This document shows positions 1 to 6,629 of a DNA stretch of 40,405 bases, one piece after another. The notes below the pieces were generated by a model that saw only the letters and a program-made list of their open reading frames with translations, was not told the origin of the DNA and made no database searches. Origin of the DNA: Clostridiales bacterium (GTDB lineage Bacteria; Bacillota; Clostridia; Christensenellales; Pumilibacteraceae); the NCBI GenBank assembly GCA_022508485.1, contig JAFLVD010000015.1, forward strand, positions 5,218 through 45,622, given 5' to 3'. Position 1 is the stretch's first letter, and each line of letters opens with the position of its first letter. The position numbers and the translations under genes are program-made.

Positions 1-135
1 TTACAGCAGACCAACAAGACCGTTGAGAACCTTTCCAAAACCGTTGAAAGCCAAAGTAAAAGCATCGACACGCTTAATACGCAGGTGCAGCAGCTCAATA
101 GCAGAGTAATCGCACTTGAAAACAAAAATAGTTAA
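1..135 (+). CDS. C-terminal end of a coiled-coil protein (partial)
   Basis: The reading frame is open from the first base and stops at TAA 133-135, giving 44 residues that start LQQTNKTVENLSK and end VIALENKNS. The segment is rich in Q, N, K and E, with L, V and I at heptad spacing, so it is a coiled-coil tail. The rest of the gene lies before the window. The next gene begins 25 bases downstream on the same strand with its own ribosome site, so the two are probably cotranscribed. Such tails occur in phage-like and surface proteins, and the function cannot be told from this piece. Confidence 0.6.
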   Translation, partial: LQQTNKTVENLSKTVESQSKSIDTLNTQVQQLNSRVIALENKNS

Positions 136-160
136 AAATATAATTTTGAGGTAAATTTAA

Positions 161-613
161 ATGCCAAAAGTACAATTCCAACACAACCAATACGATCTTG
201 AGAAATTTGCTGAATATTATCGAGATAATACCAATGAAATATTTGAACTTGGACAGATCGTAAAATCCAAATATCGTTGTGGCGAACTGTACTGTGATTT
301 GTCGAACGGAAATTGGGACGAAGAAAAATTAGGTGAATTTAGAGGCGATCTGTTTGCTTGTGTTTTCACAAAGTATTTATTCTTCACTACAAGCCCTTAT
401 GCCCTGCTTAAATATAACGCTTGTCATAGTCCTCATTTAGAAAAGAATCTAACCGAAGAGGAAGTTGATAAAATGATGTTTGAAGAAATATTTAACGATT
501 ATTACATGAGCACTCATCAAGACTATATGAGAATATTTTTTGAAGCCGCATTAGGCGATACAAAAGCCAAACAAGGCCGAATCAATATTTTAAGAATTGT
601 TGATGACGAATAA
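161..613 (+). CDS. Hypothetical protein, 150 aa
   Basis: I do not recognise this protein. ATG 161 is preceded by TGAGGT with about nine bases of spacing, a good ribosome site. The product is soluble, acidic and aromatic-rich, with no signal peptide or membrane helix. It is predicted mostly helical (DLEKFAEYYRDN, TEEEVDKMMFEEIF). It follows the coiled-coil gene closely and is closed by a strong terminator, so it is the last gene of a transcript that enters from the left. Codon and base use are A/T-rich, as in the rest of 1-4500. It belongs to the accessory block. Confidence 0.6.
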   Translation: MPKVQFQHNQYDLEKFAEYYRDNTNEIFELGQIVKSKYRCGELYCDLSNGNWDEEKLGEFRGDLFACVFTKYLFFTTSPYALLKYNACHSPHLEKNLTEEEVDKMMFEEIFNDYYMSTHQDYMRIFFEAALGDTKAKQGRINILRIVDDE

Positions 614-622
614 AAAATAAAC

Positions 623-647
623 GGACGGGCGACCGTCCTTTTTCTTT
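623..647 (+). terminator. Intrinsic terminator
   Basis: GGACGG, loop GCGA, CCGTCC, then a T-rich run at 639-647. The hairpin starts ten bases after the stop of the preceding gene. The A-rich sequence before it could make it work weakly on the other strand as well. Confidence 0.85.
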
Positions 648-877
648 GCTATCGTTTAATGGCTTTATTTTGCGTTATAACAGACGAAAGCTCCAAACGG
701 CCACTTGTCTAATCTGCCCGTTTATGACAGTTTAAGGGCATTTTCTGCGCTTGTAACAGCGCAATAGCCTGTATTTTTGCAAATTGACATAGGGGGTACT
801 CTTTTGCCAAAAAATGAAAAGACTTTTACGACCGAACGAAACAAAAATGAATGAGTTTCGCTCGTGCGAAAATATAA
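648..877. other. Intergenic stretch without a gene
   Basis: No open frame with a credible start is seen on either strand. The stretch holds small inverted sequences (GCGCTTGTAACAGCGC near 755-770) and a GGGGGTACTCTTTTG string near 792-806. It resembles degraded mobile DNA, but nothing specific can be named. Confidence 0.4.
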
Positions 878-904
878 AAGCGGAGGCGGTTAAGCCCCCG
901 TTTT
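878..904 (-). terminator. Intrinsic terminator of the lipoprotein gene
   Basis: Read on the minus strand, CGGGGGC, loop TTAACC, GCCTCCG (one G-U pair), flanked by AAAA and followed by CTTTTATATTTT. It lies just after the stop of the lipoprotein gene at 915. Confidence 0.7.
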
Positions 905-914
905 AATGTCTATT

Positions 915-1589
915 TTATGCGTAATATTCCCAACGAAAGTATTCAAGTCCGTAACAATAACTTCTATTAACCATCAGTTCAAAAGAAGTCGATTCCCCTA
1001 CTTCGAGAGGCATACTGCTTACAGCATAAGTCCAATCGGTGTGCACAACTCTGCCATACTCGTTATAGATAATCAATTTGGCTTTTACATAAGTCAATTT
1101 CTTTAAGCGATTGTAAATTGTTCCTTTGAAAGTCAAATAGGAACTCCCCGAATATGATGTTATCCACGCACGAGTAGTAATTAACATATAGTAAGGTGTG
1201 CCACACCTTTTGCATTTGGTACTCTCCTCATATTCATAACTCCACGCATAACCACTGCCGCTTTCGGTAATATAGTTATGCCCTAACGGTTGTATTTCTT
1301 TTTCGTAATCTCTATGTCCGCATTTAGTACATTCCTTATATGTACCGCCTTTTTCTTCGCAGGTTGCGGAAGTGGTTTTTGTTGAGCTGTAAGAGTGAGT
1401 AACATCTTCGTATTTAAATTCGTTGCATTTGGTGCATTGGTATTGTTCACGACAACCGCCGTTATAAGTTTCGATACTTTTTACATATTGAAAGTCGTGA
1501 TCACAACTGCAACCGGCAAGCGCCAAACACAATGTAAAAGCCATAATGAGCGTCAATGCAACGGCAATTTTTTTAATTAAGTATTTCAT
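915..1589 (-). CDS. Secreted lipoprotein with Cys/His repeat motifs, 224 aa
   Basis: The product starts MKYLIKKIAVALTLIM and has a signal peptide ending in a lipobox, LALAGC. It should be exported and lipid-anchored. The ATG at 1589 is preferred over an upstream start in the same frame because AAAGGAA stands before it and the signal peptide then begins at residue 1. The mature part has pairs of CxxC (CTKC twice, CKRC) and the string EIQPLGHNY. This matches the short Cys/His repeat found in tandem in many Clostridia surface proteins (a 'CTKCG...LGHxY' pattern I know from such proteins). The last 90 residues look like a beta-sandwich (STSFELMVNRS). It lies opposite to its neighbours and butts against a truncated frame at 1619, so it may be a later insertion. 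The substrate is unknown. Confidence 0.65.
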   Translation of the reverse strand: MKYLIKKIAVALTLIMAFTLCLALAGCSCDHDFQYVKSIETYNGGCREQYQCTKCNEFKYEDVTHSYSSTKTTSATCEEKGGTYKECTKCGHRDYEKEIQPLGHNYITESGSGYAWSYEYEESTKCKRCGTPYYMLITTRAWITSYSGSSYLTFKGTIYNRLKKLTYVKAKLIIYNEYGRVVHTDWTYAVSSMPLEVGESTSFELMVNRSYCYGLEYFRWEYYA

Positions 1590-1618
1590 ATTTAGTTGAT
1601 TCCTTTTAATCTTCTCTC

Positions 1619-1762
1619 GTGCATCCGCCCGTAACAAAGCAACAGCTTATCGAAATGGGCGCTATGCGCGACGAGCCGAGCGAAAAGCCGCTGACACTTG
1701 TCTATGCTCTCGAAAATATCATATCGATCACATACAAAGAACGGGAGGTTAAAGCGGCATAA
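1619..1762 (+). pseudogene. Short frame, probably the 3' remnant of a larger gene
   Basis: A frame of 47 codons can be read from GTG 1619 to TAA 1760-1762. It contains TKQQLIEMGAMRDEPSEK and ends YKEREVKAA. The composition is protein-like (helical, charged), but no ribosome site precedes the GTG and the 5' side runs into the start region of the opposite-strand lipoprotein gene. It is best read as the tail of a gene whose front was lost. It could also be a genuine small protein. It is followed by the GC-rich repeat at 1764 and then by three small genes in the same direction. Confidence 0.35.
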
Positions 1763-1763
1763 C

Positions 1764-1786
1764 AACCGCACCGCGCAAGGCGGCGG
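1764..1786. repeat. GC-rich repeat, copy A
   Basis: The copy begins AACCGCACCGCGCA and ends GGCGGCGG. It matches 4711-4732 except for one extra A. GC-rich DNA of this kind stands out in an A/T-rich block. The two copies bracket about 2.9 kb with six genes. It could be a recombination or insertion boundary. Confidence 0.5.
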
Positions 1787-1835
1787 AACGCTAACAAACC
1801 AATGGCGCCGCCGCCCGGCACGGCAAAAACAGATT

Positions 1836-2132
1836 ATGAAAATACCTTCCTTTTTACAATCAATAGTCAAAAATAAAATAGCGCGACTTCGTAAGCGTGG
1901 GAACAAACTGCTTGAGGAACTCGATTTTGTCGTAGCAGAGCACGCCGAGCGCCGCAATGAAACGGGCATAATAGATGATTTCGATAGCGTTATGAGCGCA
2001 TACGAACACGCCTTAAAGTCCGACTTGTACATAATAAACGCAAAACTTTTTAAACTCAATCAGAAATATGGTTGCAAGTACGATTTGTTTGATTTTGAGC
2101 TTATGGATTATTCGGGTTTGGCGGTGGCGTGA
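1836..2132 (+). CDS. Small helical protein, 98 aa
   Basis: I do not recognise it. The frame is open further upstream, but the sequence becomes protein-like only from MKIPSFLQSIVKNKI at 1836. The ribosome site before that ATG is poor, so the start is uncertain. The product is a basic-then-acidic helical protein (ARLRKRGNKLLEELDFVV) without a signal or membrane helix. It is followed after one base by the next gene, which suggests translational coupling and one transcript through 3094. Confidence 0.5.
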   Translation: MKIPSFLQSIVKNKIARLRKRGNKLLEELDFVVAEHAERRNETGIIDDFDSVMSAYEHALKSDLYIINAKLFKLNQKYGCKYDLFDFELMDYSGLAVA

Positions 2133-2133
2133 T

Positions 2134-2478
2134 ATGGACGAATTGACAGAGAATTTGCAAAATATATCCGACCAAGCTAAAGCCGCCCAACAATGTTTGT
2201 ATGAGGCGGCGGCGATCATAATTTCCGATTATCAAATAAATGCCCACTCATATTACATAACCGAAAGAGATCGTAAAAGCCGGCGCTTGTTATTATTTCT
2301 GCGCCTTGCGCAAATGGAAGAATACCACAATAATATACTCAAAAGTATAAAAGACATTGCATTTGCCGAAATGGTGCGAATGTTTAACGAGCGAACAAAC
2401 GGGCTCTACAAAGACCAAGCTCCGCAGATTGTCAAGAGATTAGCCGAACAAATGAAAGCGAGGGCAAGATATGAATGA
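2134..2478 (+). CDS. Small helical protein, 114 aa
   Basis: I do not recognise it. The start MDELTENLQNISDQAK at 2134 lies one base after the stop of the previous gene. A longer frame exists upstream, but its first 22 residues are a read-through of the previous gene's coding DNA. The protein is almost wholly helical, with many K, R, E and Q (ERDRKSRRLLLFLRLAQMEE). The stop overlaps the start of the next gene by eight bases, so the genes 1836-3094 behave as a coupled set. Confidence 0.55.
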   Translation: MDELTENLQNISDQAKAAQQCLYEAAAIIISDYQINAHSYYITERDRKSRRLLLFLRLAQMEEYHNNILKSIKDIAFAEMVRMFNERTNGLYKDQAPQIVKRLAEQMKARARYE

Positions 2479-3094
2479 TTTTGTATTAAGGCGATTAGAA
2501 GCCATATCACAAACAATAAGGCGCAACAATCGGTTGGCAAGCCGAGAGTTGACAGGTCAAAGTTGCTACGTTGCACCCCAATACTCATTTAACGAAGTAT
2601 TAAGAAACAATGAAAAGATTGTAGCCGAATTGCAAGATATTTTGCTATATGAAGCAAGCGGCGAAACACAGCCAAACCCTGAATACAATGAAAATCGTGT
2701 AGATTTTTGTAATAAAGAATGTACAGATTTTTATAGAGAAGCCTACCGAAACTTTGGACACGATGACAAGCCGCACGGCATAAGCGGAACGATAACATCG
2801 CATATAAAGCAGATCGCAACCGAACTATTACAAGCAAGGAATTGTATTAACCGTGTTTATATGGAAATGTACGGCATTATGGGTATGCAGGCAGGACATA
2901 CCACCGCCACAGGCGAGCAGCAACCGCAAATATTTGTTGTCGGTATGAATAAAGCCTATAACCTTTTCGGGATGTCAAGGCAAGCCCTTACGGAAGCGGT
3001 CAACATACTTTGTGATATGACACTCTTCACGCCGATAGACCCGACAGAACCGACTGCGCCAGCAATAGGCGGCGGAAATAATAATGTCGCATAG
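2471..3094 (+). CDS. Hypothetical protein, 207 aa, last gene of the small-gene run
   Basis: I do not recognise it. The N-terminal 60 residues are helical (MNDFVLRRLEAISQTIRR). The middle contains FCNKECTDFYREAYRNFGHD, and residues 100-170 form another helical part (GTITSHIKQIATELLQARN). The tail is Pro/Thr-rich and ends in GGGNNNVA, a flexible extension like those of phage and conjugative-element structural proteins. There is no signal peptide. It overlaps the previous gene by eight bases and is followed by a weak terminator. By context it is part of a mobile or formerly mobile cassette. Confidence 0.55.
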   Translation: MNDFVLRRLEAISQTIRRNNRLASRELTGQSCYVAPQYSFNEVLRNNEKIVAELQDILLYEASGETQPNPEYNENRVDFCNKECTDFYREAYRNFGHDDKPHGISGTITSHIKQIATELLQARNCINRVYMEMYGIMGMQAGHTTATGEQQPQIFVVGMNKAYNLFGMSRQALTEAVNILCDMTLFTPIDPTEPTAPAIGGGNNNVA

Positions 3095-3136
3095 GCAATA
3101 CGGACGCGGCTATTAACATTACCATCAGATATGTTG

Positions 3137-3171
3137 CCCCTTTCGCTCTACGTGCTTAGGGGTACTTTTTT
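3137..3171 (+). terminator. Probable weak intrinsic terminator
   Basis: CCCCT at 3137-3141 pairs with AGGGG at 3158-3162, followed by TACTTTTTT. The stem is only five pairs and the loop is long. It lies about 45 bases after the stop of the 207-residue gene. Confidence 0.45.
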
Positions 3172-3308
3172 GAGGAAAAAACCGAAAAAAGAAAAATAGA
3201 TTCGGCATAGCGCATCTCATCGGGATATTGTTCTGATTTCCCATCTACATTTTTTTGTCAAACCGCCTATTTTTTGTCAAAATGTACTTTTAAATGTATG
3301 GTAGAATA

Positions 3309-3337
3309 TTGACAGACTTGAAATTTTATGCGATAAT
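3309..3337 (+). promoter_or_regulatory. Sigma-A type promoter for the ImmA/membrane pair
   Basis: TTGACA at 3309-3314, 17-base spacer, GATAAT at 3332-3337. Transcription should start near 3344. That places it beyond most of the GAGGG that would serve a TTG start at 3352, so it favours the ATG at 3379. Confidence 0.7.
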
Positions 3338-3378
3338 ATGAGGGTATTAACTTGTGGTATAAAGGATTTTTTAATCTT

Positions 3379-3975
3379 ATGATAATTCCATACAAAAGAA
3401 GAATGGAACTTGAAAAAATAGTTAAGGCTTTTTGTGAAGAACAATCGTTGAATTTTGAAGATGATGTTTTTCAAGAATTAAGCAAAATCGGTTTTTCAAC
3501 TTTTGGTGTCAAATTTAAAAAACCATTAGCTGGCATGATTTTGGTTGACGAAAATACCGACACCATCCCAACATTTGCTTCTAACAAAGTTATTTTTTAT
3601 AATGGTGAATACAATCTTTACGATATTAGATTCATTGTATTGCATGAGCTAGCACATTACATATATGAAAAATCGACAAACAAAAACAAGAACGTATTAA
3701 TAGCTAAACGTGATCATACAGTAAGTTATTCTGAAGATGTAGACGAGCAAGAAAAAGATTATATGGCAGCAGCAATGTTATTGCCTCTACAAATATTTAT
3801 TGATTCGATAAAAAATTATTTAAATGAGAATGGTTTAGATGATGATCTGAATGAAGAAAATTGTAAAAGATTAATTAATGACTCTTATTTTGTACATATG
3901 ATTCAAAGAAAATACCGCGTATCATCTGAATTAGTTAAAAGACGAATTGAAGAAGTTTATAAGGTAGAGAATTAA
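3379..3975 (+). CDS. ImmA/IrrE-family metallopeptidase, 198 aa
   Basis: The HELAHY motif at about residues 89-94 (HExxH zinc ligands and catalytic Glu), with EQEKDYMAAAMLLP some 30 residues later, is the signature of the ImmA/IrrE (DUF955) zinc peptidases. Family members cleave repressors or stress regulators, for example ImmA of ICEBs1. An upstream TTG (3352) is possible, but the promoter position and the AAAGGA before ATG 3379 favour the start given. No HTH domain is fused and none lies next door. The partner is instead a two-helix membrane protein four bases downstream. Base composition is clearly A/T-rich, unlike the core genes after 5250, so the pair looks acquired. The target of the protease is unknown. 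Confidence 0.85.
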   Translation: MIIPYKRRMELEKIVKAFCEEQSLNFEDDVFQELSKIGFSTFGVKFKKPLAGMILVDENTDTIPTFASNKVIFYNGEYNLYDIRFIVLHELAHYIYEKSTNKNKNVLIAKRDHTVSYSEDVDEQEKDYMAAAMLLPLQIFIDSIKNYLNENGLDDDLNEENCKRLINDSYFVHMIQRKYRVSSELVKRRIEEVYKVEN

Positions 3976-3978
3976 TAA

Positions 3979-4455
3979 ATGGCAAAGAAAAATGATTATG
4001 ATATGTTTCTATCATTCTTAGACGATATAGAATCTCAACATTCATTAGAAGAAACAGAAACAGAAGATCGTATATCCACACTTGATGATAGAGATAAGAA
4101 ATATTCCGATTTATTAGAAAATTATAACCAATACTATATTGAAAAATCTAAATCCAATATTGGATTGCGAAAGTGTTTTTTTTGGTTTAGTTTTGGCTTA
4201 CTTTCTGTAATGATTTTAGGAATGATAGCGACTGCTATTTTATTATGCGTATTCGTTCAAAATTATATTGCCGTTGGAGTAGGTATTGTTTCTAGCTTAG
4301 GGGCATCTGTTACATCAATTTTAATATTGCCCAGAATAATTGGTAATTATCTGTTTCCTAGTGATGAGGATAAGCATATTAGGGATGTAATATATAAAAT
4401 GCGTGATGCCGATGAACATCGATTTGATACTCATAAGGATAAAACAAAACATTAA
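3979..4455 (+). CDS. Two-helix membrane protein paired with the ImmA-like protease, 158 aa
   Basis: I do not recognise a family. Residues 1-60 are acidic and soluble with coiled-coil character (SLEETETEDRISTLDDRD). Two hydrophobic helices follow at about 67-92 and 96-120 (FGLLSVMILGMIATAILL, then AVGVGIVSSLGASVTSIL), and the C-terminus is short and charged. It starts four bases after the protease gene and ends before a shared terminator, so the two are a bicistronic unit. A plausible role is as membrane-located sensor, effector or substrate of the protease, but this is inference from pairing alone. Confidence 0.7.
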   Translation: MAKKNDYDMFLSFLDDIESQHSLEETETEDRISTLDDRDKKYSDLLENYNQYYIEKSKSNIGLRKCFFWFSFGLLSVMILGMIATAILLCVFVQNYIAVGVGIVSSLGASVTSILILPRIIGNYLFPSDEDKHIRDVIYKMRDADEHRFDTHKDKTKH

Positions 4456-4459
4456 ATTT

Positions 4460-4485
4460 AAGACCGCTTCGGCGGTCTTTTTTTC
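4460..4485 (+). terminator. Strong intrinsic terminator
   Basis: AAGACCGC, loop TTCG, GCGGTCTT, then eight T. The UUCG tetraloop makes it very stable. It closes the ImmA/membrane pair. Confidence 0.92.
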
Positions 4486-4745
4486 TATCTAATCAAGCTT
4501 AATCCATTAAATGCATATACCCTTTCTTTTCTCTTTTATATATTTTCTCTTTTCTTTGGGGTGATTATAATATGAATAATATATTATATGTGAATTTATT
4601 ATAAAAGTATGTTGTATAGTGTTTAGAATGGTCGTCGTGATAGTTAGTAAGACGGCATCGCATGGCGGAATTGTTCAATTCTCCACAATGTTGTTGCAAA
4701 AAACGGCGCGAACCGCACCGCGCAGGCGGCGGGGCAAAAAGGCAT
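4486..4745. other. A/T-rich intergenic stretch without a gene
   Basis: The first 200 bases are A/T-rich without a credible frame. From about 4690 the base composition changes abruptly to GC-rich, with repeat copy B at 4711-4732. Frames that cross into the tmRNA gene are chance. Confidence 0.4.
4711..4732. repeat. GC-rich repeat, copy B
   Basis: Same sequence as 1764-1786 with one A missing, and same orientation. It lies between the accessory block and the tmRNA terminator, near where an element inserted at ssrA might end. Confidence 0.5.
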
Positions 4746-4786
4746 AATAAAAAGCGGCGGCTATTCTGTCAGAACAGCTACCGCCT
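4746..4786 (-). terminator. Terminator downstream of the tmRNA gene
   Basis: On the minus strand, GGCGGTA then GCTGTTCT, loop GAC, AGAATAGC, CGCC, then GCTTTTTATT. It is a long stem with a small bulge. It lies about 80 bases past the tmRNA 3' end. Confidence 0.7.
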
Positions 4787-4866
4787 TCTTTGGTTTTGCA
4801 GATTACAGATCGAACGTGGCGGCAAAACCGCCTGCAAAATAATAAAGTGTTCGTGTAATCTTGTTG

Positions 4867-5250
4867 TGGTGGAGATGACCGGATTTGAACCGGTTTCCGA
4901 CGCGGTGATACGGGGACTTCTACAGGTTTAGTGCGTTGCTTAGTTTGTCCTGCCACAGACCGCAGCGAACAAAGGTCCGTAACAGTGAGTAATAGTTCCT
5001 CGCGAAGCTCTTACCTTTCTTCGCGAAGTTGCCTACCGTTTAGATTAAGCCCGCGGTCCCGACGATAGGTATCGGGTGCGAACTTCGTAGCTACTATTAA
5101 GCTGCGAGAGCCATGGCGGGAGCGTTGAAGCTCACGACCTTGGCTTTTTCGGTTTTGTTGGCAATTATAGCCGTTTGCGTTTTTAGAAAGACGACCCTTT
5201 CACCTGCTTTCCGCCGCACCGACGCGCGCCGTCGAAGCCTATACATCCCC
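4867..5250 (-). ncRNA. ssrA: Transfer-messenger RNA (tmRNA)
   Basis: The 5' end reads GGGGATGTATAGGCTTCGAC and the 3' end reads GGTTCAAATCCGGTCATCTCC-ACCA, with CCA encoded. GGGGATG pairs with CATCTCC to form the acceptor stem. The tag frame (5162 down to 5097) starts at resume codon GCC, begins ANKTEKAKVVSF and ends MALAA before TAA TAG. It is 21 residues with the LAA-type degron expected for ClpXP. tmRNA with SmpB rescues stalled ribosomes. Length (384 nt) fits one-piece bacterial tmRNA. A near-consensus promoter precedes it. The 3' end is a known integration target, and an A/T-rich accessory block lies directly beyond it. Confidence 0.97.
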
Positions 5251-5260
5251 AGGTGCAGAG

Positions 5261-5289
5261 ATTATACTCTATATATTCGATTTTATCAA
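5261..5289 (-). promoter_or_regulatory. tmRNA promoter
   Basis: On the minus strand, TTGATA (5289-5284), 17-base spacer, TATAAT (5266-5261). The start would fall a few bases before the mature 5' end at 5250. Confidence 0.85.
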
Positions 5290-5349
5290 GCGTTTTTACC
5301 GGGTTTAGAATAATTTAATCGGGATTTAACCTTTCCGTCTCCGGTCGAA

Positions 5350-5907
5350 TTACGCGAGAACGCCCGAAAGCAACCGTCGTGTCAGAGCGACGAGCATGGC
5401 GGTAGGCAGCTTAAAATCGCTTGCGACCCAAGTTTGAACGATGGAAATAAACCCGACCGCGGTGAACTTATAATAATACTCGCCGTAAGCCGGTTCGAAC
5501 GACGCCGAGTTATGAAGCGTATAGTCGTACGCGACCTGAACGTAGCCTTTAAGCTCTTTTTCGAGAAGGGGGATCAGTCCGTCGTCGGCAAACGCCAAAG
5601 CGAACGGCTTATCCTTTTCCAAGTAGTCGAAGCAGTATGAAAGCAGCTCGCGCGCCTCCGCGTCCACAAAATCGAACCTGTCGCTGAGTCCCTTAAACAT
5701 CTCGCCAAAACGGTAAGAGATAACCGAATCTTTGGAATCGAAGCTTCTGTAAAAGGTTTTACGCGCGACGTGCGCACGGGAACAAATCTCTGTAACCGTT
5801 ACCGACTGGTACGGTTTTTCGCGCATAAGCGATAGCAGCGCGTCGACGATTTTACTCATAGAGCGAAGCCGTCCGGCGTTATACTTTTTCTCTTGAATTT
5901 CCGCCAT
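5350..5907 (-). CDS. TetR/AcrR-family transcription regulator, 185 aa
   Basis: The N-terminal helix-turn-helix (residues about 15-62, with TVTEICSRAHVARKTFYRSF) is typical TetR. The C-terminal part (YYYKFTAVGFISIVQTWVAS) matches the C-terminal domain found with DhaS-like regulators. It would bind DNA as a dimer and be released by an unknown small ligand. It is the last gene of a minus-strand set with sirtuin and two HAD genes, spaced nine bases from the sirtuin. Being last, it may regulate a target elsewhere or its own operon. No operator palindrome was recognised. Confidence 0.85.
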   Translation of the reverse strand: MAEIQEKKYNAGRLRSMSKIVDALLSLMREKPYQSVTVTEICSRAHVARKTFYRSFDSKDSVISYRFGEMFKGLSDRFDFVDAEARELLSYCFDYLEKDKPFALAFADDGLIPLLEKELKGYVQVAYDYTLHNSASFEPAYGEYYYKFTAVGFISIVQTWVASDFKLPTAMLVALTRRLLSGVLA

Positions 5908-5916
5908 GATTTCTCC

Positions 5917-6621
5917 TTAAAGAAGCTCTCCTATCTTGCCGCAAAGCGAGTTTTTAAACTCGCGCATAGGGGTCATGTTAATAAGAATAAGGTTATCCGG
6001 ATTGCCGTTGTAATACCTTATAAGCCCTGCGGCCGGATAAACGGTAAGCGACGTTCCGCCGACGATAAGCATATCCGCATTCATAATCGCGTTAACCGCG
6101 CCGTCTATTGCTTCGTTCGGCAAGCTCTCGCCGTACAGAACGACGTCCGGCTTGACCAATCCGCCGCACTTATCGCACCTCGGGATATCGGGCGCACTCG
6201 CCAATAAATAATCGAGCGAGAACTTTTTGCCGCAGTGCAAGCACGTGTTCCTCCTCACGCTGCCGTGAAGTTCGTACACCCGTTTGCTACCTGCGTCGGT
6301 ATGAAGCCCGTCGATATTCTGCGTAACGACGGCGCTAAGCTTACCAGATTTTTCCCATTCCGCAAGCTTAATATGCGCGGCGTTGGGCCCCGCGGACAGA
6401 CAAATCATCTTGTCGAAATAGAACCTGTAAAACTCGGCGGTTTGCGAATAGAAAAAATCTGCCGACAAAATCTCTTCGGGCGGATACTTGTACTTTTGAT
6501 TGTACAGTCCGTCCACGCTTCTGAAATCGGGAATTCCGCTCTCCGTCGACACGCCTGCGCCGCCGAAAAACACAATCCTCTTCGCTTTATCAACTCGCTC
6601 GAGATACTCTTCCCTTGTCAT
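5917..6621 (-). CDS. cobB: Sirtuin (SIR2) NAD-dependent protein deacylase, 234 aa
   Basis: The sirtuin motifs are in order: GAGVSTESGIPDFR (about 20-33), TQNIDGLH (catalytic His in the following ELHGS), two CxxC pairs (CLHC, CDKC) for the structural zinc, GTSLTVYPAAG, and LINMTP near the end. The enzyme removes acyl groups from lysine using NAD and releases nicotinamide and O-acyl-ADP-ribose. Length is normal for bacterial CobB. It lies between an HAD phosphatase gene and a TetR gene with gaps of eight and nine bases, so it is part of one transcript. The gene name is by family. The substrate preference cannot be read from the sequence. Confidence 0.93.
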   Translation of the reverse strand: MTREEYLERVDKAKRIVFFGGAGVSTESGIPDFRSVDGLYNQKYKYPPEEILSADFFYSQTAEFYRFYFDKMICLSAGPNAAHIKLAEWEKSGKLSAVVTQNIDGLHTDAGSKRVYELHGSVRRNTCLHCGKKFSLDYLLASAPDIPRCDKCGGLVKPDVVLYGESLPNEAIDGAVNAIMNADMLIVGGTSLTVYPAAGLIRYYNGNPDNLILINMTPMREFKNSLCGKIGELL

Positions 6622-6629
6622 ACCGACCT

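Noticed and set aside
789-3172. Similar strings TAGGGGGTACTCTTTTG (near 790) and TAGGGGTACTTTTTTG (near 3157)
   Set aside because: The second is the right arm of a terminator. The likeness is too short to claim attachment sites.
4867-4900. Second copy of the tmRNA 3' end as an attachment site in 1-4866
   Set aside because: I looked for GGAGATGACCGG and its close variants in the accessory block and found none. The other end may lie before the window.
4662-4956. Frames on both strands across the tmRNA 3' end
   Set aside because: They overlap ssrA and its terminator and have no protein-like sequence.
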